Below, piece after piece: positions 15,948-25,445 of a stretch of 64,000 nt of DNA (position 1 is the stretch's first letter; each line of letters starts with the position of its first letter). The position numbers and the translations under genes are program-made. The stretch comes from Nocardia sp. NBC_01327 (lineage in GTDB: Bacteria; Actinomycetota; Actinomycetes; Mycobacteriales; Mycobacteriaceae): positions 7,564,001 through 7,628,000 of the forward strand of contig NZ_CP108383.1 of NCBI RefSeq assembly GCF_035958815.1, in the 5' to 3' direction. The notes beneath the pieces were generated by a model. It ran no database searches, had not been told where the DNA came from, and saw nothing but the letters and a program-made list of their open reading frames with translations.

Positions 15948-18900
15948 TTACAGCAGCCCGCGCAATCGGAGATCCGTCACGTACTTGCGAATCAGCTCCG
16001 GCCCCAGATGCGGGATATCGTGATCGACGCCGATCTCGGCCTCCTGCACGGCGGCCTGGAATCGCTTGGCGGGCAGTACCGATCCCGGAATCGGAACGCC
16101 CGGATACCGGTACGCGTGCAGCAGCGGCAACACCGAATTCTGCCGCTGCTGCTCGGGCAGCGCCCGCAGTGCCGTCTCGAAGCGGGCGAACCAGGCGTCG
16201 TAATCGTCGAACCGTTCGATGGGATGACCGTCCTCGATCAGCCAGTCCACGAACTCGTCGAGCGAAATCCCGTCGTCGTGCGGATTGAACACGTCGAAGG
16301 TCCGGAACCCCGCGGTGGCACGCGCCCCCAGCGTGGTGATCGCCTCGGCGGTGAAATCGGCGGGCAGGCCGTCGTAGTGGGCACGCCGCCGACTTCCGGC
16401 ACTGTCGGTGCGGTAGAACGACTTCGGTGCGATCCCGGTGGCGAGCAGGCTCAGCAGCAGGCGGCTGAACATATCGGTCAGATTGAACTGGCCCGCGAAG
16501 GTGCTGTGCGCCAGGATCATATCCGAACGGAATACCGCGACCGGCAGTCCGCACAGATCGTTGGCCTCGCGCAGCAGGACCTCGCCCGCCCACTTGCTAT
16601 TGCCGTAACCGTTCGCATACCCGTCGCCGACAACACGTTCCGCGCTGATCTCGCGAATATCGCCGTCCTCGTCGAAGAACTCCGGGTCGACCTGATCGGC
16701 CACCCCGACGGTGGACAGGTAGGTGACCGGCTTCAACCGGGTCGTGATCGCCAGCCGGATGACCTCGGCGGTACCGACCACATTGGGGCCGAACAACTGG
16801 TCGTACGGCAGCACATGATTGACCAGCGCGGCCGGATGCACGATCAGGTCGGCCGTTTCGGCGAGCTGCTGCCAATCCGCCTGGCTCAGGCCGAGATTCG
16901 CATCACCGATATCACCGGCGAGTACCTGTAGTCGCCGGTCGGCCAGGTCCCGGTAGGTACGCAGCAGCTCTGTATCACCGGTGTCGAAGGCCGCGTCCAG
17001 CCGTGCCCGCGCCGCTTCGGCGGTGCTGCCGCGGACGACGCAGACGAGAGTGCCGTCCACCTCGTCCATGCGCCGCAGCCATTCCAGGCACAGGAACCGG
17101 CCGAGGTAGCCATTGGCTCCGGTCAGCAGCACCGTGCGCGGTCGCTCGACAACCCCCGGAACCTCCGTGGCGGCAGCGAGTGTCGCGGCATCGATGAATT
17201 TGCCCAGGGTCAGATCGGCGGCGCGGATCTGCGGACCCGCACCGTGCACCGAGGCGGGCGTGGGGCGGCGGACAACCGAATTCCGCTCTTGCTCAATATA
17301 TTTCGCCAGTCCGGCAAGATCGTTGGCCGGGCTGACAATCACGCCCACCGGCACCTCGACCCCGAAGATCTCCTGCAGCAGCGTCGAGAACGACAGCGCC
17401 GACAGCGAATCGCCGCCCAGATCGGCGAAGTGCACATCGGGCCGCAGATCCGTTTCGGCGCAACTCAGCAGCGCCCGTGCCGCGCGCCCGACACTCTCGA
17501 GCACCGGGCGCTGCGCGGCCTCGGACCGCAGAGCCGCCAGCTCATCGGCCTGCTGGGTGGCCAGGTCGGTGTACAACTGCTCGAGTCGCTCCCCGTAGCG
17601 CTCTTTGAGCTTGGGCCGCAGGGCCTTTCCGATACCCGACAGCATGCCGTTCTCCATGGTGAACGGCTCGGACTCGATGAGGAAGGCGCGCGGAATCTCG
17701 TAGGATTCGAGCTCGGCATCCTTCGCCAGCCGCTGCAGCGATTCACTCAGCGCCGATTGCAGCGAATCACCGAGTGCGCCGCGCAGCGCCTCCTCGGTGG
17801 GCACGATCATCGCGAGCAGATACGCGCGCTCACTGCTGCCGTAGACATAGACCTGCTTGATCAGCGGGCTGGTCGAGTACACCGCCTCCAGCTTGGCGAC
17901 GGTCACGAACTCGCCCTGCGACAGCTTCAGCACATTATTGCGGCGGTCGACGTAGACCAGCTCGTCCGGCCCGAGTTCGGCGACGATATCGCCGGTCCGA
18001 TAGAAGCCGTCCTCATCGAATATCTCGGCGGTGACCTCCGGCCGCCGGTAGTACCCGGGGATCATGACCGTGGACTTGAGCAGCAGCTCACCGCGCGGGT
18101 GCGGCTTATCGGTGCGGAAGTAGCCGAGATCGGGTACATCGACCAGTTTGTAATCGATGACCGGCGGACGATTGATCCGATTGTCCATTAGAATCCCGCC
18201 GCCGGCCTCGGTCGAACCGTAACCGTCGTGCAGTTCGAACTCGAGCACGGACTCCATGAAGGACTTCATATCGGCGGAGATCGGCGCACTGCCGACGATC
18301 GCGCCGAACAACCGGCCGCCCAGCAATTGTTCCCGCAGTTCGGATTTCACCTGCCGTTCCGTCGTCTCCGGGTCCGCACCGGTGACGAGTCGGCGGGCCA
18401 CCTCACCCTGGTAGCGCTGGAAGATCATGTCGCACACGCGCGGTACGAAGAAGAACTCCGTCGGCCGCACCAGCGCGATATCTTCGAACAGGGTCGACAG
18501 ATCGCTCGCGGCCGCGAAGTGGGCGGTACCGCCCCGGGCGATCGCCCCGATAAGCGCCATGCGACCGGCCACATGGCTCATCGGCATGTAGTTGAAATTG
18601 ATTGCGGGCACGGGAGATCGCGCCGGTCCGCCGATCCACATGGACGCCACCAGGCGCTGCGGGTACATCGCGCCCTTCGGCGCACCGGTGCTGCCGGAGG
18701 TGTAGATGAGCAGTGCGAGCGGATCCTCGTCCGGGCCCGGCGTGAACGGCTGCGCGGGCGGCAATGCCCGCCCGCGCTCGAGCACCTCTTCCAAGGTCTC
18801 GACGGTCACGGCACTGCCGGCCTCCGCCAGCCGTGCACGCGCGGATTCCAGTGCCGCACAGTGATAGTCGTCATCGCCATGATGATCGAAGACCAGCAGC

Positions 18901-19457
18901 TGCAGCGGTTCCCGGGCGGCCAGCACCGAGTCGACCGCGGCGTCGAGCAGCTCCGAGCTGGTGGCGAGCAGTCGCGGCCCAGTTTCGGCGATGATCGAAT
19001 TCCACTGCGCCACCGAACTACTGGACTGCAACGGCACACAGACCAGACCCGAGATCTGGCAGGCCAGGTCCAGCACGATGTAGTCGGCGCTGGTGAAACC
19101 GAGAATGCCGACGAAATCACCGGTGCGCAAGGGATTTCGCGAATCGTGCTGCCAGGCGGCGGCAACGGCGCCGATACTCGCCGACAGCTCCCGGTAGGTG
19201 GTCGTCGTGAACCCCGGTAGCAAGCGCCGGGTCCGCCGCCCCGCGTCGTCGGTCACGAGTTCATAGGCGCGCTGCCCGAGAGCGGGGCGATCGGCGTATC
19301 CGTCCAGCGCCGTCGTGATGATCTCCGCCAGGCTCTGTCCGGGCTGCTGCATGGCCGCGCTCACCTCGGGGCGCTGCACAGCGGAACTGATCTGTTGATC
19401 GGCGAGCAATTCGGCGATGCGCTGCGAGCGCACGGCCTCCGGCGTGTCATTACCCAC
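15948..19457 (-). CDS. car: Carboxylic acid reductase (CAR)
   Basis: A 1169-aa enzyme that activates a carboxylic acid with ATP, transfers it to its carrier domain and reduces the thioester to the aldehyde with NADPH. The order is A domain (~1-640; LLIYTSGSTGAPKGAMYP, DGYGSTEAGG, YRTGDIVAELGPDELVYVDRRNNVLKL), carrier domain with phosphopantetheine site LGGDS684LSAL, then thioester reductase domain from ~770 (LLTGANGYLGRFL, later YGNSKWAGEVLL with catalytic Tyr/Lys). Length and architecture match Nocardia CAR and mycobacterial FadD9. The GTG at 19457 has GGAGGG seven bases upstream. It needs a phosphopantetheinyl transferase, which is not in this window. Natural substrates (aromatic or fatty acids) are not defined by the sequence. 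Confidence 0.95.
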   Translation of the reverse strand: MGNDTPEAVRSQRIAELLADQQISSAVQRPEVSAAMQQPGQSLAEIITTALDGYADRPALGQRAYELVTDDAGRRTRRLLPGFTTTTYRELSASIGAVAAAWQHDSRNPLRTGDFVGILGFTSADYIVLDLACQISGLVCVPLQSSSSVAQWNSIIAETGPRLLATSSELLDAAVDSVLAAREPLQLLVFDHHGDDDYHCAALESARARLAEAGSAVTVETLEEVLERGRALPPAQPFTPGPDEDPLALLIYTSGSTGAPKGAMYPQRLVASMWIGGPARSPVPAINFNYMPMSHVAGRMALIGAIARGGTAHFAAASDLSTLFEDIALVRPTEFFFVPRVCDMIFQRYQGEVARRLVTGADPETTERQVKSELREQLLGGRLFGAIVGSAPISADMKSFMESVLEFELHDGYGSTEAGGGILMDNRINRPPVIDYKLVDVPDLGYFRTDKPHPRGELLLKSTVMIPGYYRRPEVTAEIFDEDGFYRTGDIVAELGPDELVYVDRRNNVLKLSQGEFVTVAKLEAVYSTSPLIKQVYVYGSSERAYLLAMIVPTEEALRGALGDSLQSALSESLQRLAKDAELESYEIPRAFLIESEPFTMENGMLSGIGKALRPKLKERYGERLEQLYTDLATQQADELAALRSEAAQRPVLESVGRAARALLSCAETDLRPDVHFADLGGDSLSALSFSTLLQEIFGVEVPVGVIVSPANDLAGLAKYIEQERNSVVRRPTPASVHGAGPQIRAADLTLGKFIDAATLAAATEVPGVVERPRTVLLTGANGYLGRFLCLEWLRRMDEVDGTLVCVVRGSTAEAARARLDAAFDTGDTELLRTYRDLADRRLQVLAGDIGDANLGLSQADWQQLAETADLIVHPAALVNHVLPYDQLFGPNVVGTAEVIRLAITTRLKPVTYLSTVGVADQVDPEFFDEDGDIREISAERVVGDGYANGYGNSKWAGEVLLREANDLCGLPVAVFRSDMILAHSTFAGQFNLTDMFSRLLLSLLATGIAPKSFYRTDSAGSRRRAHYDGLPADFTAEAITTLGARATAGFRTFDVFNPHDDGISLDEFVDWLIEDGHPIERFDDYDAWFARFETALRALPEQQRQNSVLPLLHAYRYPGVPIPGSVLPAKRFQAAVQEAEIGVDHDIPHLGPELIRKYVTDLRLRGLL

Positions 19458-19679
19458 GTTGACCCTCCTGCGTATCCCCGACCGTGATCACACCCCTGGG
19501 CATACCGGTGTCGCCCAGTACCCGAGCGCAATCCGACACATTTAGCCTAGCTAATCAATTCACGGTGCGCTCGCGCCGCCGGAATGTCAAGCACCGGCCG
19601 TCGGTGTGATGACGGTGGCGGGCAACAGGGTGCTGACCGCCACCACCATCATGACTCAGGAGGGGTGGATCACGACGAC

Positions 19680-21020
19680 TCAGGCCGCATAGCGAACGAG
19701 GGCGAAATTATCGCCCTGCGCGGGGTCGGTGGTCGTTCCGGCCACCAGGATCTTGCCGTCCGCCTGCACCGCGGCGGCATTGCCGTGGTCGGCCTGGGTC
19801 CCCAGATCCGTCGACACCGTGCCGCCGGTGCCGAAGCTCGGATCGAGCTTGCCATCGGCGGTGTACCGAGCCAGCGCGATATTGTCGCCGGTCTGCGTGC
19901 CGTGGCTCGTTCCGACGGCCACGATCCTGCCACCGGACTGCAGTACCACCGCCTGCGCGATATCGGCCTTACCGCCGAAGTCGGTGACCGTCTTGCCATT
20001 GTCGCCGAAGGCGCTGTCCAGCTTGCCATCCGAGGCGTAGCGGACCACCGCGAAATTATCGCCCTGTACCGGATCGTGCGTCGAACCGGCCACCACGAAC
20101 TTGCCATCCTGCTGCAGTGCCACCGCATTGGCGCGATCGGCGGTGGTGCCCAGATCGCTGACCACCTTGCCACCGGCGCCGAAGGTAGCATCCAGCTTGC
20201 CGTCCGAGGTGTAGCGCGCGATAGCGAAGTCGTCACCGGAGGTCGTGCCCGCGCTGGTGCCGACCGCGAGAATCCGGCCGTCGGTCTGGACGGCCACCGC
20301 ATTGGCGACATCGGCCTGACCGTCGAAATCGGTCACCGTCTTACCGCCGTCACCGAAGGCCATGTCCTGCTTGCCATCCGCGGTGTAGCGCACCACCGCG
20401 AAATTATCGCCCTGCACAGCGTCGTGCATGGATCCGGCGACCACGATCGCGCCATCCGTCTGCAGCGCAACGGCATTGGCATGATCGGCATCGGTGCCCA
20501 GATCCGTCACGACCTTGCCGCCGGTGCCGAAGCTCGCATCCAGCTTGCCGTCCGAGGTATACCGTGCGACGGCGAAATCATCACCGGCCGTCGCGCCCGT
20601 GCTGGTGCCGACCGCGACGATCTTGCCATCGGATTGCACCGCAACCGCGTGCACCACATCGGATTTGCCGCCGAAGTCCGTCACGGCCTTGCCGCCGTCG
20701 CCGAAGGTGGTGTCCAGCACGCCCTCCGCGGAATAGCGGACCACCGCGAAATTATCGCCCTGCGCCGGATCCTGGGTGGACCCCGCCACCACGATCTTGC
20801 CGTCGGACTGCACCGCGATCGCATGGGCGCGATCGGCCGCCGATCCGAGATCGGTGGTCACCTTCCCGCCGGATCCGAACGTGGTATCCAGCACACCGGA
20901 CGCCACCGGAGTCGAACCCTGCGAGCTCGAGCATCCGCTCAGCGCCAAAATCGCCACCGCGCCGAAAACCATATGGCGCACTGCTTTTCCGCCCGCACCG
21001 GGCCGTGGTGAACAAAACAT
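19680..21020 (-). CDS. Lipoprotein of seven delta-60 repeats
   Basis: A 446-aa surface lipoprotein. The signal segment VRHMVFGAVAILALSGCSSS ends in lipobox ALSGC. The rest is seven ~57-aa delta-60 repeats, each with LDxxFGxGGK, AVxQSDGKIVVAG and DNFAVVRY. Odd repeats carry TDLG...VAGST..P.QGDNFAVVRY; even repeats carry TDFGG...VAVGTS.G..GDDFAVARY, so the array looks built by duplicating a two-repeat unit. Seven such blades could close a beta-propeller, which is inference. Delta-60 proteins are mostly uncharacterised outer-surface proteins. The ATG at 21020 follows GAGGT by about five bases. No operon partner is evident. Confidence 0.85.
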   Translation of the reverse strand: MFCSPRPGAGGKAVRHMVFGAVAILALSGCSSSQGSTPVASGVLDTTFGSGGKVTTDLGSAADRAHAIAVQSDGKIVVAGSTQDPAQGDNFAVVRYSAEGVLDTTFGDGGKAVTDFGGKSDVVHAVAVQSDGKIVAVGTSTGATAGDDFAVARYTSDGKLDASFGTGGKVVTDLGTDADHANAVALQTDGAIVVAGSMHDAVQGDNFAVVRYTADGKQDMAFGDGGKTVTDFDGQADVANAVAVQTDGRILAVGTSAGTTSGDDFAIARYTSDGKLDATFGAGGKVVSDLGTTADRANAVALQQDGKFVVAGSTHDPVQGDNFAVVRYASDGKLDSAFGDNGKTVTDFGGKADIAQAVVLQSGGRIVAVGTSHGTQTGDNIALARYTADGKLDPSFGTGGTVSTDLGTQADHGNAAAVQADGKILVAGTTTDPAQGDNFALVRYAA

Positions 21021-21178
21021 GAGCTACCTCGTTCCACAATTGAATGGGTAGGACGTTGTTCGGCAGATCCACGAAAAACCTGGTCAGTATGGATGCGGGC
21101 GGGCACCGGCGTACGCGGTATGAACACGTTCCGCGCGCGCCCGGACGACCGCGCGGCGTGGCGGCATACGGCTCGCGG

Positions 21179-22066
21179 TCAGACCTCGATGCCGTAGTCG
21201 CGGGCGATTCCCGCCAGCCCGGAGGCGTAGCCGCGGCCGATCGCGCGGAACTTCCATTCCGCGCCATGGCGATAGAGCTCACCGCACACCACGGCCGTCT
21301 CCTCGGCGGCGTCCTCGGTGAGGTCGTAGCGGGCCAGCTCGGTCTCGGTGGCGCGGTCGACCACCCGGATATAGGCATTGCGGACCTGGCCGAAGGTCTG
21401 GCCACGCAGCTCGGCATCGTGAATCGATACGGAGAAAACGACATTCGTGACGGTGGGCGGCAGGGCGACCAGATCGACGGTGATCACCTCGTCGTCGCCC
21501 GCCCCGGAACCGGTCAGGTGATCACCGGTGTGTTCTATCGCACCGTCCGGTGAGCGCAGATTGTTGTAGAAAACGAAGTGCTGGTCGGTCGGTACACGTT
21601 GATCGCCGCCCACCGCGAGGGCGCTGGCGTCCAGATCGAAATCGTCACCGACAGTGGCGCGTACATCCCAGCCCAGTCCGACCGCCACCGCGGCGAGGTT
21701 CGGCGCGCGCCCCGAGAGCGAGACATTGCCGCCGCGCAGCAGGCGCACCCCGCTCGCCTGCGCCGGATCCCAGGGGAAGGCGTTCCACGGCCAGTCACCG
21801 GCGGCTTCGGATTCCGGCGGAGCGCCGCTCGCCTCGACCGCCGCGGAACCGTCGTCGAGCTGGTCGGCAATCCGAATGATCCGGCGCTGCAACTCGATCA
21901 GTTCGACCAGATCCCGATTCACCGCCAGCCCGGACCCCTGCGCCGCGGTCATCGCCCGGACCGCATCCTCGTGCGCCGCGGATACCGCATCCCGCAGCCG
22001 GGCCGCCACCCCCGCTCTGCGCGTGGATGCCGACCGAACCCGAGGTCCCCCCTCATCGGTAGTCAC
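21179..22066 (-). CDS. TerD-domain stress protein with N-terminal extension
   Basis: About 295 aa. Residues ~100-295 form a TerD domain: NVSLSGRAPNLAAVAVGLGWDV, DDFDLDASALAVG (calcium-binding acidic motif), FVFYNNLRSPDGAIEHTGDHLTG, DDEVITVDLVALP and the closing TAVVCGELYRHGAEWKFRAIGRGY. TerD-family proteins are linked to tellurite and general stress responses and bind Ca2+. The preceding ~90 residues are helical and charged (a four-helix or coiled-coil type extension). The start is uncertain: the GTG used here has GGGAGG directly abutting it, so translation may be leaderless or start nearby; a TTG 15 codons upstream also keeps the frame. Monocistronic by appearance. Confidence 0.82.
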   Translation of the reverse strand: MTTDEGGPRVRSASTRRAGVAARLRDAVSAAHEDAVRAMTAAQGSGLAVNRDLVELIELQRRIIRIADQLDDGSAAVEASGAPPESEAAGDWPWNAFPWDPAQASGVRLLRGGNVSLSGRAPNLAAVAVGLGWDVRATVGDDFDLDASALAVGGDQRVPTDQHFVFYNNLRSPDGAIEHTGDHLTGSGAGDDEVITVDLVALPPTVTNVVFSVSIHDAELRGQTFGQVRNAYIRVVDRATETELARYDLTEDAAEETAVVCGELYRHGAEWKFRAIGRGYASGLAGIARDYGIEV

Positions 22067-22168
22067 CCTCCCACCGTACCGCGCCGCCACCGCGCCGAAA
22101 CGCCGCGGCAAACCCGAACTGGCCGTGTTGCTTTGGCCGCACTACCAGCAAGATCGTCCGCGCGGCGG

Positions 22169-23041
22169 CTACCGGGCCTGTGGCGGCAGCGCGTCGCGCA
22201 GCACCTGGACTCCGGCGGTGAGGGCGGAGCCGGCGGTCTGCAGGCTCATGGTGGGTTGTGAACTCAGGACGACCACGGCGTAGCGCAAGTCGGAACCGAC
22301 CAGTCCAGTTGTGTTGAGGATCAGCGAGGAGGACATCCACATCCAGCCCTGCTTGACCGCCCACGGCGAATCGGAGAGCGCGTCGGGAATGCCGAAGTAC
22401 TGATCGACGCCGTCGGCCGCGGTCTGGCTGGCATTGCCGAGCGCGTCCAGCACCACCGAGCGCACCGGCGCGGGTGCGCTCGAGGTGAGGTAGCGGTACA
22501 CAGCCACCACATCCCTTGCGGTGGTGAGCGTTTCGCCCCACTGCCCGGAATCGGCGGCGGGCGTGGTGCCGGACAGGCCGATACGGTCGGCCATGCGCGT
22601 CACGATCGCCGCGCCGCCGTGCGACTCCCACAGCTGGTCGGCGATACCGTCGTCACTGGCCGACAGCATGCGCCGCACGGCATCGGTCGTGCTCGAATCG
22701 GACTGTGCCGCAGGATCATCGAGCACATCCAGGGCGATCAGCAGTTTCACCACCGAGGCGGTGTAGAACTGCTGATCCTGATTGGTCGCGGCGAGCATCA
22801 TCCCGCTCTGGGTATCCATGACCTCGATACCGGCCTCGGCGCCCGGCGAGGCGTCCTGGATCGCGGCCAGCATGCGCTCGGCCAGCGCGACCGAGGATAC
22901 GGTCGACGTGGCGGCGGGTTTCGCATGCGACGGCGGCAATGACGGCACCGGAGCCGGATGCGCGAACGACACCGGCACAGCGAACAGAGTCGAAATTCCC
23001 ATCGTGGCTACCGCGGCAGCAACCCGTACAACGAAAGCCAT
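22169..23041 (-). CDS. Secreted serine hydrolase, class A beta-lactamase-like
   Basis: A 290-aa exported protein with a clear signal peptide (VVRVAAAVATMGISTLFAVPVSFAHP). The catalytic SxxK is TAS96VVK99 followed by a long helix (LLIALDVLDD); the SDN region is replaced by SASDDG, and the KTG-like motif is KQGWMW. The pattern fits a group of actinobacterial serine hydrolases related to class A beta-lactamases whose activity is often unproven. It is a second member of this fold in the window but has different active-site variants from the one at 4127-4963, so they are not recent duplicates. It is divergent from doxX. Confidence 0.8.
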   Translation of the reverse strand: MAFVVRVAAAVATMGISTLFAVPVSFAHPAPVPSLPPSHAKPAATSTVSSVALAERMLAAIQDASPGAEAGIEVMDTQSGMMLAATNQDQQFYTASVVKLLIALDVLDDPAAQSDSSTTDAVRRMLSASDDGIADQLWESHGGAAIVTRMADRIGLSGTTPAADSGQWGETLTTARDVVAVYRYLTSSAPAPVRSVVLDALGNASQTAADGVDQYFGIPDALSDSPWAVKQGWMWMSSSLILNTTGLVGSDLRYAVVVLSSQPTMSLQTAGSALTAGVQVLRDALPPQAR

Positions 23042-23114
23042 GACTCTCCCTCACAACGAACCGGCTGAGCGAGACAGAGCCCGGCAGCTCTACGTCTCGC
23101 CGCCGCAGCGAACC

Positions 23115-23145
23115 ATTCGGATAGTACTAATTCCGAATTAATTCG
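23115..23145. promoter_or_regulatory. Operator-like palindromes in the hydrolase/doxX divergent region
   Basis: The 254-bp divergent gap is locally AT-rich at 23110-23200. It contains ATTCGGA (23115-23121) paired with TCCGAAT (23132-23138) around TAGTACTA, and overlapping this the perfect 12-bp palindrome CGAATTAATTCG (23134-23145). Two overlapping palindromes sharing the CGAAT half-site suggest a regulator site that could control both genes. No linked regulator gene is present. Confidence 0.4.
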
Positions 23146-23295
23146 CAAATCCGATGGGTGGGGTATTTGTTACGTTCAGAAGAAGCGACTATTTCCGTAA
23201 AATTTCGAGGGCGAACGATTTACCGTGCTACCTCGTAGTAAGAGGACAGGTGAGGCTTCCGCTCACCCGAGATCCGCAGAACTCGGAGATGTGCC

Positions 23296-23778
23296 ATGCA
23301 CCTTCTGACCACCGAAACGAAAGCCGGACCGGCGCCCTCCCCCCTCGGCGCCGTCGTTCTCGGCCTGTTCCGCATCCTGATCGGCGCCTCGTTCGCCCTG
23401 CACGGCTACTCCGAACTCTTCGGAAAACCCGTGCACCCCTACGGCGCCCAGCTCCCCGCCTTCGGCAGCTGGCCGCACTGGTGGGCGGGCATCATCGAGC
23501 TGGTGGGCGGCATCGCCGTGGCCCTGGGCCTCGGCACCAGAATCGCCGCCCTGCTCTGCTCTGGGGCGATGGCCTACGCCTTCCTCACCGTGCACCTCAA
23601 ACACGGCATCCTTCCCATCGTCAACGGCGGCGAACCCGCGGTCCTGTTCTGCTGGTCCTTCTTCCTGATCGCCGTCCTGGGCGCGGGCGCCTTCTCCGCC
23701 GACGCCCTGATCACCCGTTTCACCCGCGCACAGCGACATCCGGCCCCGGCTCGGGCGGTAGCGCCACACCTGGGATGA
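23296..23778 (+). CDS. DoxX-family membrane protein
   Basis: A 160-aa protein with four transmembrane helices (roughly residues 18-38, 60-82, 84-102, 112-136) and the DoxX pattern VLGLFRILIGASFALHGYSELFGK...WAGIIELVGGIAVALGLGTRIAA. Family members include subunits of thiosulfate:quinone oxidoreductase and, in mycobacteria, a membrane component of the redox complex with SodA and SseA; most are unassigned. No such partner is adjacent here. The C-terminus is a Pro/Arg/Ala-rich tail. It converges on the thioesterase gene with only 5 bp between the stops. Confidence 0.88.
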   Translation: MHLLTTETKAGPAPSPLGAVVLGLFRILIGASFALHGYSELFGKPVHPYGAQLPAFGSWPHWWAGIIELVGGIAVALGLGTRIAALLCSGAMAYAFLTVHLKHGILPIVNGGEPAVLFCWSFFLIAVLGAGAFSADALITRFTRAQRHPAPARAVAPHLG

Positions 23779-23783
23779 GAATC

Positions 23784-24575
23784 TCAGCGCCGGCTGAGGA
23801 ACAGGGTTTGCGTGCTGCGGCCGATCGGGCCCTTCTCGTCGAACAGACGGGATTCGGCCAGCCCCACGCCGGTGCGCTCCGGGTAGGTGGCGGCGTCCAG
23901 GCAGACCCATTCGCCGACGGGCTCGCGGTGCAGGGTCACGGTGAGGTCGGTATTGATGAAAACATAGCGGTCCCAGTCCAATACGGCGCTGACGCCATTG
24001 CCGGAATCGGCGGCGGCGAGGGTGCGCTCCAGGGGGCTGGGGGTGGTGCCCGCAACGATGGGGTGGCGCAGGCGAATCCAGCAGACGGCCGGACCGGGAT
24101 CGGTGAAACTTCCGGTGATGAAACGGTATTCGATGGCGGTGTGGAAGCCGACCGGCTGGGTCGACGGGAAGCGCGCGCTGCCCGAGGCGGTGTCCGGGCC
24201 GGGGCGGGTGCCGGTGGGCAGAACTTCGGCGGGCAGGTCCAGTTCCGGATCGGCGCTGCGCAGTCGCCAGGCATTGGCCTTCATGACCGGACCCTGCTCG
24301 GAGCTCAGCGTGGCCTCGATCAATTCGACGCTGCGACCGGGGCGGACCACCCGCGCCTCGGCCGTGAGCGGGGCGATCGGAATCGGACCGAGGATTTCCA
24401 CGGCGACGCGGCCGATGCGGAACCCGTCCCGCGGCTCACAGCGCTCGATGACATGCCCGAGCAGCGCCGACGGCGGACCGGCATGCTGCGCGTCCGGCGA
24501 CCAGGGACCGCGGGTGAGGTCGGTGGAATGGAACCGATCGGGGCTCTCGGGATCCGGTAGGTAGAAGGCATCCAT
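23784..24575 (-). CDS. Acyl-CoA thioesterase family protein (TesB-like double hotdog)
   Basis: A 263-aa cytoplasmic protein with two hotdog halves. The N-terminal half has WSPDAQHAGPPSALLGHVIER, the motif in which the Asp/His-containing segment precedes the hotdog helix; the second half ends ERTGVGLAESRLFDEKGPIGRSTQTLFLSRR, typical of actinobacterial TesB-like thioesterases. It should hydrolyse acyl-CoAs or a related thioester, specificity unknown. The gene starts 13 bp after the lipase stop, so a lipase-thioesterase operon acting on lipid breakdown is plausible. Confidence 0.82.
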   Translation of the reverse strand: MDAFYLPDPESPDRFHSTDLTRGPWSPDAQHAGPPSALLGHVIERCEPRDGFRIGRVAVEILGPIPIAPLTAEARVVRPGRSVELIEATLSSEQGPVMKANAWRLRSADPELDLPAEVLPTGTRPGPDTASGSARFPSTQPVGFHTAIEYRFITGSFTDPGPAVCWIRLRHPIVAGTTPSPLERTLAAADSGNGVSAVLDWDRYVFINTDLTVTLHREPVGEWVCLDAATYPERTGVGLAESRLFDEKGPIGRSTQTLFLSRR

Positions 24576-24588
24576 AGTGGTCCCGAGC

Positions 24589-25335
24589 CTACGTCGGGCT
24601 TCCCGAGGGCTGCTGCGGGCAGTCGGTGGTGAGCGGCGCGCCCCGCAGGGCAGCGTCGATCAGCTCCTGCAGTGCGCCGTCGATGGGCTCCTCGCCGTGT
24701 GAAACCGTCCGGCCGGGGCAGAACGACTGGATGCTGGCATTGGTCGCGCCGGGCAGCGAATTCTTTTCCGCCCCCGCGCTTTCGGAGAAGAAGTGATAGG
24801 CGGTCAGGCCCGGGGGCACCGCGGGATCCGCATTGAGCCGGGTCAGAAAGGGAGAACCGGGGACCAGATCCCGGCACCCCGGTGATACCGCGGAGCAGAC
24901 CGATCCGAGGTCGTCGCCCTGCTCCGGCGTGCCGTAGTCGACATAGACACCCACGGAATCGAGTCCGCCGAGGAATTTCACGTAATCGCGCTGGGCGAGG
25001 CCGCCCATGGAATGCCCGACCAGATCCACCCGCTGCGCACCGGTCTGCCTGCGGATATCGGCTACCTTATCGGCCAAAGCCTGCGCCGAATCCGAAATCG
25101 CCGCTGTGCCAGTGGGATTCCCCAGCAGCACCATCGAATACGCGGTATACCCGTGTGAACCGAGCCAGGCTCGAAGGGTTTCCAGTCTTGCCTGATCGGC
25201 GTAGATGCCACCGATCACCAGCACCGGATTCCGGCTGTCGCCGCCCGCCGTGGCGGTCGCGTGCGCGGACACAAGACCCATTGCCACACACAGCATTACG
25301 ACGATCGAGCGCGCGATTCGTGCGAGGGAGTACAT
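24589..25335 (-). CDS. Secreted triacylglycerol lipase/esterase (alpha/beta hydrolase)
   Basis: A 248-aa exported alpha/beta hydrolase. Signal peptide ~1-30 (IARSIVVMLCVAMGLVSAHATA). The oxyanion strand is NPVLVIGGIYAD and the nucleophile elbow GHS109MG, followed by YVDYGTPEQGDDL, in which the later Asp may be part of the triad, and a C-terminal His in TVSHGEEP. Several Cys residues in the second half (SVCSAVSPGCRDL, SFCPGRT, TDCPQQ) may form disulfides, as in secreted actinobacterial lipases of the LipA/EstA type. It is followed closely by the thioesterase gene. Confidence 0.87.
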   Translation of the reverse strand: MYSLARIARSIVVMLCVAMGLVSAHATATAGGDSRNPVLVIGGIYADQARLETLRAWLGSHGYTAYSMVLLGNPTGTAAISDSAQALADKVADIRRQTGAQRVDLVGHSMGGLAQRDYVKFLGGLDSVGVYVDYGTPEQGDDLGSVCSAVSPGCRDLVPGSPFLTRLNADPAVPPGLTAYHFFSESAGAEKNSLPGATNASIQSFCPGRTVSHGEEPIDGALQELIDAALRGAPLTTDCPQQPSGSPT

Positions 25336-25445
25336 CGACCTGCTTCCGAGTAGGACCCGACCACCTCCGAAGCTAGCAGTCGCACCCTCGCCGATCTGCC
25401 CCCAGTTTGTGTGAACCTGCTAAAAAATTGAGGCCGGAACGCCGA

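Noticed and set aside
15948..19457. Stand-alone NRPS module that could supply the missing A domain of the NRPS
   Set aside because: The A-carrier-reductase architecture and length match carboxylic acid reductase; it acts on carboxylic acids and has its own carrier domain.
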